Below, one piece after another: positions 16,437-24,712 of a DNA stretch of 64,000 bases. Source of the DNA: GCA-2709075 sp038146865 (GTDB lineage Bacteria; Pseudomonadota; Alphaproteobacteria; MPNO01; UBA2964); contig JAYQSL010000006.1 in NCBI GenBank assembly GCA_038146865.1, forward strand, positions 1 through 64,000. The letters run 5' to 3'. The position numbers and the translations under genes are program-made. The notes below the pieces were generated by a model that worked only from the letters and a program-made list of their open reading frames with translations, had not been told where the DNA came from and did not search any database. How positions within the stretch are numbered: the stretch's first letter is position 1; each line of letters opens with the position of its first letter.

Positions 16437-17522
16437 CTAATTAAACCGATCTGGGCTCTCATTTGTTGGTCGACCCAAAATTCGCATTGCCGCAAGATAA
16501 ATATACTGGGTGCCAATATTAACCACGATTATACGCGCCACGTGAAAAGCAATGACAAGGGGCACACCGACCTGCAGAGCCTGAGCAACAATTGTCATTT
16601 CAGCGAGGCCGCCAGGTGCGGTTGCGATTATGAGTGTTGACAATGGAATGTCAGTTGCCAGACCGATTAAGACTGCAACCCCAATTGATGCCAAAATTAT
16701 AAAAAAAGCATTAACGACAGCAAAGGGAATAAAAAGTTTGTGACGTGCAAAAAATGCCCGCTCATAGCGTTCCCCCAAAATTAACCCAAACATTAACTGT
16801 GCAAAGTCGGTCATCCACCCCGGTATCAAAGAGAGTTCGACACCAGATAAAGTGAGAATGGCACCAAGAATGATTGGCGTCATGAAACAACCATTATGGA
16901 AGTGTAAGCGTTCTGATAACTCCCCGAGCGCACCTCCAATGAGGAGCCAGACTGCAATTACCGTATAATCAATTTGAAGATCCGGCTTGTACGGTAAAAT
17001 TTCTATCGGCACTCCGCCATAAGTCATGAAATAAGGAACAACTATCACCAAAATTGATACGCGGAGGGAGTGCGCGACAGCGACCGGAGGAATTTGAGCA
17101 TTGTATTTATCAGCAAGATTAGCCATAGCCATCGATCCACCCGGTATCGAGGCAAAAAATGCTGACTTGGCGTTGACCCCGGAGACCTTGCTCATAATGA
17201 AGGCACCAAGTCCACCGATTATAAAAGCGGACAAGGTCGCAATGAGAATTACCCAAATATTAGCCCCTAGAGCCGCAACAATCGGTGGAGTGAAGTAAAT
17301 TGAAACTGCAGATCCAAGGATAATTTGTCCTGTCTGACGGCCGTATGGAATCGATAAGGCTCTAATTCCGCACAAGTTTAGTAGAGCAACCCCCACCATC
17401 GGCCCTATCATCCACGGGATCGGCGTGTCCAACCAGTCTAAGATCGCCCCGGCTGGCACCCCTACTGCAAGCGCACGGACCATCAAGGGCAGGCGTGCAC
17501 CAATAGCTCGAAAATCAAGCAT
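16437..17522 (-). CDS. AbrB-family integral membrane protein
   Basis: 361 residues, almost entirely hydrophobic with roughly ten membrane segments in two similar halves, as in the AbrB/'ammonia monooxygenase' family (PF05145). Recognisable blocks are DWLDTPIPWMIGPM near the start, FFASIPGGSMAMANLADKY near 120-140 and ATAPGGLAEM in the second half, the duplicated PGG-x-A/S-E/M motif of the family. The molecular function of this family is not established; transport is presumed. No operon partner on its strand. Confidence 0.75.
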   Translation of the reverse strand: MLDFRAIGARLPLMVRALAVGVPAGAILDWLDTPIPWMIGPMVGVALLNLCGIRALSIPYGRQTGQIILGSAVSIYFTPPIVAALGANIWVILIATLSAFIIGGLGAFIMSKVSGVNAKSAFFASIPGGSMAMANLADKYNAQIPPVAVAHSLRVSILVIVVPYFMTYGGVPIEILPYKPDLQIDYTVIAVWLLIGGALGELSERLHFHNGCFMTPIILGAILTLSGVELSLIPGWMTDFAQLMFGLILGERYERAFFARHKLFIPFAVVNAFFIILASIGVAVLIGLATDIPLSTLIIATAPGGLAEMTIVAQALQVGVPLVIAFHVARIIVVNIGTQYIYLAAMRILGRPTNESPDRFN

Positions 17523-17556
17523 AATAGGAAGTACGGTGATTAAGGGTCATTTTTTT

Positions 17557-17766
17557 ATGTCTACACCCAATCAACCCACAGGGGAAATGCCATCCCTGAT
17601 TCGAACGGCGGCTCCTCACGCTGAACCGTTTAATCAGTCAGATATGTTTTTTGAGCCGGCAAAGTTATATTTATTTGAATATTGGCTTTCTCTTTTTCTA
17701 GGAATAAAGCCATCGCCGTTACGAGAAAATACCACTTTCAATTTGTTTCATGGCTCGCTCATGTAG
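17557..17766 (+). CDS. Small hypothetical ORF, 69 residues
   Basis: It lies in the 306-bp interval between the divergent AbrB-family and CoxL-like genes. I recognise no family. The predicted peptide begins MSTPNQPTGEMPSL and has one moderately hydrophobic stretch (FEYWLSLFLGI). No good ribosome-binding site is seen (a T-run precedes the ATG). It may be chance; otherwise the interval holds only the promoters of its neighbours. Confidence 0.2.
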   Translation: MSTPNQPTGEMPSLIRTAAPHAEPFNQSDMFFEPAKLYLFEYWLSLFLGIKPSPLRENTTFNLFHGSLM

Positions 17767-17828
17767 CTTTGCTTTTTCTTTCGTGATCTACTCCGGCTAG
17801 ATCGCATTTCTAAGTTAGAGGAAATCTG

Positions 17829-20147
17829 ATGAGCTTTGGGATAGGGCAACCTGTGCATCGTATAGAGGATCCTCGGTTCCTCACAGGGCGTGGAACCTAT
17901 GTCGATGATATTGAATTACCTCGCATGGCCTTCGGAGTCGTCGTTTATGCACAAGTAGCAAAAGCAAAGATAAAAACTTTAGACATAACCGCGGCTAAGT
18001 GCATGCCCGGGGTTCTCGATATATTGACAGGTGAGGATATAAATGTGGATCGAATTGGGTCCCTACCTCCTGCCTTCATGCCATCGGATATGGGTGGGCC
18101 TGAGGGCTTCAAAGCTGTTCGTCCAATCCTCGCTGAGCGATATTCAAAATTTGTGGGAGATAGGATTGCCTTCGTTGTAGCCGAGTCAGAGCCCCAAGCA
18201 CGTGACGCCGCCGAGGCCATTAAGATCGATTTAGAGATCGAGAGAGCGTCAGTTTTTTCCGAGACTGCGGCATCATCAGATGCCCCGTTGGTCCACAAAG
18301 AGGCTGGATCAAACATATGCTATGAATTACAGATGGGAGATGCAAATGCCGCAGAGGCCGGGCTTGCAGCCGCAGATCACATTGTATCACTTAAAATTTA
18401 TAATAACCGGCTAACAACAAATGCGATGGAACCGCGCGGTTGCATCGGCTATTTTGATCCGGCTCAAGACCATTTTACCCTATGGAGCAGCACCCAAAAT
18501 ATCCACGGGTTGCGAATGTTCCTAGCCCAACATGTGTTCCGTATTCCAGAATCAAAGTTGCGTGTTATCGCCAGAGACGTCGGCGGTGGCTTCGGAATGA
18601 AGCACTCCGTCCATCAAGAAGAGGCATTGGTCCTTTGGGCTTCGAAGCGCACTGGACGGCCTGTAAAATGGATATCGACGCGGTCAGAAGGTCATATTGC
18701 GGATGACCAAGGTAGAGATCAGGTCGTTACTGCCGAACTTGGGCTGTCAAAAGAGGGGAAATTTACAGGGTTACGTTGGCGAGGTTTTTACAATGCCGGC
18801 GCCTACTTAGCCAACTCAGGAAATATTCCGATTGCTCATTCACTGAAATTAGCATCAACCGTTTATAATGTTCCTGCGACGCACGTATCCCAAAAGCTAG
18901 TTTTCACCAACACGGCTCCAATGGCTCCGTATAGAGGCGCGGGACGTCCTGAAGCAGTATTTTGTATGGAGAGGCTCATTGACCTCGCTGCAGCCCAAAC
19001 CGGTATTAATCGGATAGAGCTAAGAAAGAAAAATTTTATAAAGCCTAAGGAGTTTCCTTTTTCTACGGCCACAGGCTTTAATTATGACTCAGGAGAATTT
19101 GAGACCACGATGGATAAATGTCTCATTTTGTCCGGTTCTAGCGAGTTTGAGCAGAGGCGCACGATATCTGAGAAAAATGGCTTTCTCAGAGGGTTGGGCG
19201 TTATTTACTACATTGATAATTGTGGAAACTTCAATGAAAGAATGGAACTGCATTTTGATCCAAGCGGCGGTTTAACCATAAAGTCTGGCAATCTCTCACA
19301 TGGTCAAGGACATGAGACTGTCTTTACCCAGATTGTATGCGACAAGCTAAATATTGACCCTCAAATAGTGAACTTCGTTCAAGGGGACACTGACCAAATT
19401 CCGATTGGGAGGGGGACATACGCGAGTCGATCAATGACAGTGGGTGGTAATGCCCTGATGGCTGCGGCAGAAAACGTTATTGAAAACGGACGAAAATTTG
19501 TTGCCCATTACATGGAGGCTGACCAAGGCGATATTGAATTTGTCGATGGAACCTTCCGAATTGTTGGAACCGATCGAGAAATGACATTAGAATCGGTCGC
19601 GAGACGCTCGTTTTCTCCAGTGGGAAATCCTAATGAACTTGGTATCGGCCTGCACGGCGTGGGGACATTCGGTGTTACCTCACCCAGTTTTCCGAACGGT
19701 TGTCATGTCTGTGAACTCGAAATTGACCCAGAAACCGGTCAAATAAGAATAGACCGCTACACAGTGGTCGATGATTTAGGGCGCGTGCTGAACCCATTAC
19801 TGGCCGATGGACAAATCCATGGGGGGGTAGCCCAAGGTGTGGGTCAAGCATTATTAGAGGACATGATTTACGATCGCGAGACAGGGCAGGTTATTACGGG
19901 ATCTTTTATGGATTACGGGATGCCTAGAGCAGATGACTTTCCAGACATGGCAATAGAAATGCACGAAGTGCTTTGCAAATCCAACCCGTTGGGTGTTAAA
20001 GGAGCTGGCGAAGGTGGCACAGTAGGCGCAACGCCTTGTGTGATTAACGCTGTTTTAGACGCGTTGGCAAAACTTGGCGTCACCGACATACAAACACCTG
20101 CGACCCCCAATCGGGTTTGGGAGGCCATCCAAAACGCAAAAAAATAA
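17829..20147 (+). CDS. Molybdenum hydroxylase large subunit, CoxL/xanthine dehydrogenase family
   Basis: 772 residues, the molybdopterin-cytosine-dinucleotide-binding large subunit of an aerobic CO dehydrogenase or aldehyde/aromatic hydroxylase. Landmarks are RIEDPRFLTGRGTYVDD at the N-terminus, MEPRGCIG, DVGGGFGMKHSVHQEE, APYRGAGRPEA near residue 367 and the active-site glutamate in GAGEGGTVG near 727. The AYRGAGR-type loop is not the AYxCSFR signature of true CO dehydrogenase, so CO is unlikely to be the substrate. No small iron-sulfur or medium FAD subunit adjoins it. AGAGGAAA supports the ATG. The nearby molybdenum cofactor genes are consistent with use of the cofactor. Confidence 0.85.
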   Translation: MSFGIGQPVHRIEDPRFLTGRGTYVDDIELPRMAFGVVVYAQVAKAKIKTLDITAAKCMPGVLDILTGEDINVDRIGSLPPAFMPSDMGGPEGFKAVRPILAERYSKFVGDRIAFVVAESEPQARDAAEAIKIDLEIERASVFSETAASSDAPLVHKEAGSNICYELQMGDANAAEAGLAAADHIVSLKIYNNRLTTNAMEPRGCIGYFDPAQDHFTLWSSTQNIHGLRMFLAQHVFRIPESKLRVIARDVGGGFGMKHSVHQEEALVLWASKRTGRPVKWISTRSEGHIADDQGRDQVVTAELGLSKEGKFTGLRWRGFYNAGAYLANSGNIPIAHSLKLASTVYNVPATHVSQKLVFTNTAPMAPYRGAGRPEAVFCMERLIDLAAAQTGINRIELRKKNFIKPKEFPFSTATGFNYDSGEFETTMDKCLILSGSSEFEQRRTISEKNGFLRGLGVIYYIDNCGNFNERMELHFDPSGGLTIKSGNLSHGQGHETVFTQIVCDKLNIDPQIVNFVQGDTDQIPIGRGTYASRSMTVGGNALMAAAENVIENGRKFVAHYMEADQGDIEFVDGTFRIVGTDREMTLESVARRSFSPVGNPNELGIGLHGVGTFGVTSPSFPNGCHVCELEIDPETGQIRIDRYTVVDDLGRVLNPLLADGQIHGGVAQGVGQALLEDMIYDRETGQVITGSFMDYGMPRADDFPDMAIEMHEVLCKSNPLGVKGAGEGGTVGATPCVINAVLDALAKLGVTDIQTPATPNRVWEAIQNAKK

Positions 20148-20223
20148 CTAGCCTGGGTCGCCATATGACCCGACAAACGGTAAAAAGTTTATTGAGATAA
20201 AAATTATAACTTCGGAGAGATAA

Positions 20224-21216
20224 ATGTCTGACCTTCACCTGACTATGGCGATGAACCACTATGACCATGTTCAAGATATGGCAACTGGGCGCGTTAAACC
20301 CGAGGGCATAGACCTTACCGTTATTAATCACGGACCAGAAGAAATTTTTCATAGATTTTTATTCAGCTTTGAATGGCAGATATCAGAAATTTCGATGGGA
20401 ATGAGTACATCGCGCCTTTCAATGGGAGACGCCCCTTTTGTCCTTATTCCTATATTCCCCTCCAGAGTTTTTAGGCATTCTTCGGTTTACATGCTTAAAG
20501 ATGGCCCGGTCAAAACCCCAGATGACCTCAAAGGAAAACGTATCGGTGTTCCTGAATGGGGTCAGACCGCGGGAATATATACCAGAGGTTGGATGGTTCA
20601 CTCAGCTGGCGTGGGATTAGACGAAGTCACATGGTTCCAATCAGGCATCAATGACCCAGGCCGACAGGAAGCGTCAACACTCAATCTTCCCGAAGGCGTT
20701 GATCTAACCGTTGTTACCGATCGTTCACTTATGCAAATGATGTTTGACGGTGACCTAGACTGCGCCTTCTCCGCTCGACCGCCAAATGAATTTTTAGCGG
20801 GCGATCCCCGGGTCATCCAAATGTATCCAGAGTTCCGCGAAGCAGAAGAAAAATACTTCGAAGAGACAGGAATTTTCCCAATTATGCATACTGTGGCAAT
20901 TCGAAAAGACGTATTCGATGCCAATCCATGGGTTGCGCAAAATATGATGACTGCGTTTGAGGAAGCAAAAGAATTATCACGTCAAAGAATGGCAGGGTTT
21001 ACCGTCTCTCACTATCCCGTGCCATGGCTTTATCATGATGGTATTGAGGCCAATAAGAGGCTCTTCAATGGTGATTTTTGGCCTTATGGAATTGATGCGA
21101 ATAAGACAACACTGAACGCTTTCCTTCAGTTTGCATGGGAGCAGGGAACACTTCATAAACAGCTTACCACTGATGACCTCTTTCCAGAGGAAGTAAGACA
21201 TCACTTCAAACTGTAA
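20224..21216 (+). CDS. 4,5-dihydroxyphthalate decarboxylase (Pht5)-family protein, paralogue 2
   Basis: 330 residues, clearly paralogous to the protein at 9704-10708: shared blocks include LTMAMNHYDHV, GDAPFVLIPIFPSRVFRHSS, TPDDLKGKRIGVPEWGQTA, ETGIFPIMHTVAIRKDVFDANPW and NGDFWPYGID. No signal peptide is present, arguing for a cytosolic enzyme. GGAGAG lies 5 bases before the ATG. It follows the CoxL-like gene by 76 bp and precedes the ornithine-cyclodeaminase homologue by 62 bp, so the three probably form a unit. Substrate unknown; a dihydroxy- or hydroxy-aromatic dicarboxylate is the family expectation. Confidence 0.72.
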   Translation: MSDLHLTMAMNHYDHVQDMATGRVKPEGIDLTVINHGPEEIFHRFLFSFEWQISEISMGMSTSRLSMGDAPFVLIPIFPSRVFRHSSVYMLKDGPVKTPDDLKGKRIGVPEWGQTAGIYTRGWMVHSAGVGLDEVTWFQSGINDPGRQEASTLNLPEGVDLTVVTDRSLMQMMFDGDLDCAFSARPPNEFLAGDPRVIQMYPEFREAEEKYFEETGIFPIMHTVAIRKDVFDANPWVAQNMMTAFEEAKELSRQRMAGFTVSHYPVPWLYHDGIEANKRLFNGDFWPYGIDANKTTLNAFLQFAWEQGTLHKQLTTDDLFPEEVRHHFKL

Positions 21217-21278
21217 ATTTATTGAAGCCTTGGTGTCTTGGTGATCGCTCAGCGAAACTAATAATTTGGAGGTGAAAA

Positions 21279-22415
21279 TTGCTCATTATAAACAATGATT
21301 TGGTAGAGCAAATACTCACCATGAAGGATTGCATTAAAGCTCAAGAGGACGCCTTCCTCAAGATACCGGAGGGCGGGGCTATACATCGGCCTCGGATAGA
21401 TATGTATATGCCCTGCGATCGCGATGATGGTTATTTTCGATGGGGAACAATGGAAGGCGCCAATGATGGCTATTTTGCCATTCGGATGAAATCAGACATC
21501 ATATACTGGCCGACAGAGGAGAGTGGTAATTGGACAGAAGAGAAATATTGTCGTGAACCAGGAACTTTTTGCGGCCTTATCTTATTGATCAGCACTAAAA
21601 ACGCAGAGCCACTTGCCTTCATAAACGACGGCATTTTACAGCATTATCGAGTTGGTGGTGGCGCAGGAATCGGAGTGAAATACCTGTCCCGCGAGGACTC
21701 GCATGTCGTCGGAATGCTTGGCTCTGGTGGCATGGCCAGGACTTTTTTAGATGCGTTCACATGCGTCCGAGATATAAAAAAATGCAAAGTATACAGCCCG
21801 ACCGCAGATCACCGGGAAGAATATGCCTCCGAAATGGCGCAAAAGCTGGGTATTGAGGTGGTTGCAGTGGACTCTCCTGAGGAAGCACTCCGCGACGTAG
21901 ACATAGTCTCGAGTTGCACGGACTCTATGGAACCGGTTTATGATCCCGACTGGATCAAACCAGGAATGCATGTAACCAATTTGGGTCGCCGCGAAATAAG
22001 CGATGGCGTAATGGAAAAATTTGATGTGGTTGTAAGGCAGGGAACTGCTGGTCTACAGATGAAACAAACCGACCGCTTCCAAGCCGAACGTGGTTTAAGC
22101 CCCGCCGCCTACATCGGGGGTTCTGTTAAAGAGATGGAGAGGATACCCTCCAAAAATCCCAACCCAGGTTTCGGTGGAGATGACCCCGAATTTATGGACC
22201 GGGGTAAAGGTGGAGACAAACCGGACTTCGCGACAATGGTCCAAAACCCTTCAGTGGGAAGGACTAGCCCAGACCAAATCACATTTTATCGTAATGTCGG
22301 GAATCAGGGGCTACAATTTTCATCCGTTGGTGGATTGGTTTACAGAATCTGCCGAGAACGGGGCCTCGGACAAGAAATTCCAACCGATTGGTTTTTGCAG
22401 GATATAAGAGATTAA
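21279..22415 (+). CDS. Ornithine cyclodeaminase/mu-crystallin family protein
   Basis: 378 residues, longer than usual for the family. The Rossmann NAD(P)-binding motif is VGMLGSGGMARTFLDAF near 145-160, preceded by a substrate-domain region (VGGGAGIGVKYL) typical of ornithine cyclodeaminase, alanine dehydrogenase-like and imine-reducing members. A TTG start is well supported by GGAGGT five bases upstream (21268-21273). An insertion around 290-330 rich in Gly, Asp and Pro is not typical of ornithine cyclodeaminase. Likely an NAD(P)-dependent enzyme on an imine or amino acid; the substrate is unknown. Confidence 0.78.
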   Translation: MLIINNDLVEQILTMKDCIKAQEDAFLKIPEGGAIHRPRIDMYMPCDRDDGYFRWGTMEGANDGYFAIRMKSDIIYWPTEESGNWTEEKYCREPGTFCGLILLISTKNAEPLAFINDGILQHYRVGGGAGIGVKYLSREDSHVVGMLGSGGMARTFLDAFTCVRDIKKCKVYSPTADHREEYASEMAQKLGIEVVAVDSPEEALRDVDIVSSCTDSMEPVYDPDWIKPGMHVTNLGRREISDGVMEKFDVVVRQGTAGLQMKQTDRFQAERGLSPAAYIGGSVKEMERIPSKNPNPGFGGDDPEFMDRGKGGDKPDFATMVQNPSVGRTSPDQITFYRNVGNQGLQFSSVGGLVYRICRERGLGQEIPTDWFLQDIRD

Positions 22416-22498
22416 TCTCAACACATTAAATCTGTAATTAAGTGTCTTTGAAAAAATTATCCTGTTTCGGCTAAATATCAACTAAGATATTGGGACAA

Positions 22499-22912
22499 TC
22501 AGTCATCCCGATAAACTCTCTCCCTGCGCTCATGCCGCTCCTGTGCCTCAAGACTCAAAGTAGCGATTGGGCGGGCCTCAAGCCTTCGCAAACCAATTGG
22601 CTCACCCGTTTCCTCGCAATATCCATAACTCTTATCTGCAATCCGTTCGAGCGCCTCGTCAATTTTTTGGATCAGCTTACGTTCGCGATCTCTCGTCCGT
22701 AATTCAAGCGCCCTACCTGTCTCTGCTGCCGCGCGATCTGCGATATCTGCTGCTTGCAAAGAGTCTTCCTGCAGATGGCGTAAAGTGACTCCGGACTCGG
22801 TAAGAAGTTCCTCACGCCAACTCAAAAGTCTGCGTTTGAAGTATTCTCGATGCTTAGCATTCATAAACGGTTCATCATCTGATGGTTTATAATTCTTGGG
22901 CAGTTTCGCCAT
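22499..22912 (-). CDS. dksA: RNA polymerase-binding transcription factor DksA
   Basis: 137 residues with the coiled-coil (residues about 30-95, ending in DRERKLIQKIDEALERI) and a C-terminal globular domain GYCEETGEPIGLRRLEARPIATLSLEAQERHE. DksA enters the polymerase secondary channel and works with ppGpp. Only one of the four zinc-finger cysteines is kept, the pattern I know from alphaproteobacterial DksA proteins that do not need zinc. Transcribed alone, leftward; ATG at 22912. Confidence 0.9.
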   Translation of the reverse strand: MAKLPKNYKPSDDEPFMNAKHREYFKRRLLSWREELLTESGVTLRHLQEDSLQAADIADRAAAETGRALELRTRDRERKLIQKIDEALERIADKSYGYCEETGEPIGLRRLEARPIATLSLEAQERHERRERVYRDD

Positions 22913-23118
22913 AAATAATACCCCCAGGTGGAAAATTGGCGCGGAGTATATGAATGAGGTCTTCTCCGATCAAGGGGAAATAAACAATCTTTTTAGATTT
23001 TATTTTAGCTTTGAGAACAACGATATCGTTTTGCTGTTTTTGTCTAGCAGCAAACTTGTTAAATTACTCGATGACCAATAACGATTACCGTTCGATAGCG
23101 GTTTTTCTGAGAAAGGCG

Positions 23119-23316
23119 ATGCAAGAAATGGATGAAATCCTGACACCGGGAGACTACGTACGCCACCCTGAGCATCCAAATTGGGGGCTGGGACAAGTTC
23201 AATCTGTTATCCGAGAGCGAATTACGGTCAATTTTGAGAACAAGGGGAAACAACTTATCAACGGTCAAAAGATCTCGCTGTTGTTGGTAAACATAAATGA
23301 AGAAAATCTGAGTTAG
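23119..23316 (+). CDS. DUF3553-domain small protein
   Basis: 65 residues carrying the small beta-rich DUF3553 domain: LTPGDYVRHPEHPNWGLGQVQSVIRERITVNFENKGK. The domain resembles the C-terminal Tudor-like region found in UvrD/CarD-like proteins, and stand-alone forms are frequent in Alphaproteobacteria. The function is not established. AAAGG lies at 23112-23116; ATG 23119 is close to it and ATG 23128 is a possible alternative. A longer upstream in-frame extension has no homology-like features. It is divergent from dksA across about 200 bp without other genes. Confidence 0.7.
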   Translation: MQEMDEILTPGDYVRHPEHPNWGLGQVQSVIRERITVNFENKGKQLINGQKISLLLVNINEENLS

Positions 23317-23438
23317 CGACTCGAAATCTTACGGACCGCTTTGGACAACTGCCCCTTTTGATACAATTCTTTCAATTTTTATTTTCAAGGAGCTTTGTGG
23401 ACAGGAACTGCCCGATGTTTCTAAAAAGACATCTTGTA

Positions 23439-24072
23439 TTAGGAAGGACCCCTTCTCAAGTTTGTCATCTTTTCAGCCAATACCAGGTCTTCTGGGCTGT
23501 TAATGTTGAAAAATGGATCGAATGGCTCATCGGACCATTCGACTTCCACGAGACGGTGAGAAGCAGTCCATTCATCCACCTTCCTAATTTCCTTTATTTA
23601 TGATTGCATCCTTGAGAGAAACATAGAGTGACACCGACCACAGTCCAATTACTGGATGCACCCTCCCTCCTGAACGGGCGCAGGCCAAATTGGCACCATT
23701 TTCCAAAGCTTGTTGTAGACAGCGCGAAACTAGATTTGAAGGAATAAATGGCGCATCACAGGCAAAACTCGCAAGCCATTTGCAACGAGGATGTTTTTCG
23801 CGAACCCAATTCATACCAGTCAGAATTCCAGCCAGAGGCCCCGCATAGCCCGAGACAACATCCGAAATCACTGGGAAGCCAAAACCCTCATAATTCTCAG
23901 GATCCGCGTTAGAATTTAGACTTAAGCGGGTAACTTGCGGTTGAGCAATTTCGATTACTCGACTAAGCACTGTCTTTTGATTTAGCTCAACCAGGGCCTT
24001 ATCACGATTGCCCATACGTCGAGATTTGCCACCCGCAAGTAGCACACCGCAGACCGCATTAACATCACTCAT
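23439..24072 (-). pseudogene. mobA: Molybdenum cofactor guanylyltransferase MobA, frameshifted near the C-terminus
   Basis: MobA transfers GMP from GTP to molybdopterin. The N-terminal nucleotide-binding loop GVLLAGGKSRRMGNRDKAL and the FACDAPFIPSNLV motif are intact. The main frame stops at 23584 after NKGN, but shifting frame restores the conserved end: GIRKVDEWTASH, EWSDEPFDPFFNINSPEDL, ending at 23439. One extra A in the AAA run at 23588-23590 (coding strand) explains the break. The corrected protein has 210 residues, normal for MobA. It begins 2 bp after the upstream gene stops, so they are co-transcribed. True mutation and sequence error are both possible. Confidence 0.8.
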
Positions 24073-24074
24073 TG

Positions 24075-24665
24075 TTAAGATTCCATATGCGCAGGGCAAT
24101 ACCCAATAGGGTGGTCACCGAGAATTTTATTTAACACTTCGATGCAATCGGCTTCCAAAAGAGAGGTATCCGATTGCATGAGCAACTCGTGGTCGAGCCC
24201 GCCAATGGAAATATTCTGTAGATTTTCCAACGCGGTAATTTCAACACCGATACGGCATTCCATGCGCTGTTTCAATAATGCCTCTGCAACCTTTAAATAG
24301 TCTTCCCCAAATTCATCTCCGCATCGCGCGAATAAAAACTGAGTTCTAGATAATTCCTTCTCTATAAAAGGCATCAACGTATCAAGTCGATTATAGACCG
24401 CCGCTCTATCACTTCCGTTTCTCGACAGTAGCACTTCCCCAAAATCATCACGAAGTGTGACTGAAAAAGTTAGTATATCCCTCAGGTGCTGGTCGAATCT
24501 TGAGAGAAGATTCACGGAATGTCCGACATAGCTAACTATATGTCCATTCTCATATTGTTTAAGTCTGAGGTAGACACCAGAAACCGAGAGACTTTCTTTT
24601 TCCAAAAAGGCCTCGGGAAAATTTTTAGGACCAACGGGCCCATCCCATTTAAGTGTAATATTCAT
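24075..24665 (-). CDS. GIY-YIG-like protein in the molybdenum cofactor cluster
   Basis: 196 residues. Near residues 28-62, SGVYLRLKQY...IVSYVGHSVNLLSRFDQHL fits the GIY-YIG nuclease core (GVY, then YVG, then the R-x3-H helix). The rest shows no further family that I recognise; C-terminal residues contain two GLDHELL/LLEADCIEVLN helices. It lies between fdhD and mobA, with mobA almost touching it. It could be a nuclease or a degenerate member with another task. No signal peptide or membrane segment. Confidence 0.55.
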   Translation of the reverse strand: MNITLKWDGPVGPKNFPEAFLEKESLSVSGVYLRLKQYENGHIVSYVGHSVNLLSRFDQHLRDILTFSVTLRDDFGEVLLSRNGSDRAAVYNRLDTLMPFIEKELSRTQFLFARCGDEFGEDYLKVAEALLKQRMECRIGVEITALENLQNISIGGLDHELLMQSDTSLLEADCIEVLNKILGDHPIGYCPAHMES

Positions 24666-24712
24666 CGGGCAATGACTAAATTCTTATACGGATTGAAACC
24701 CACGGGGCTGTA

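Noticed and set aside
17829..20147. True aerobic CO dehydrogenase
   Set aside because: The active-site loop is AYRGAGR-like, not AYxCSFR, and the small and medium subunits are absent.
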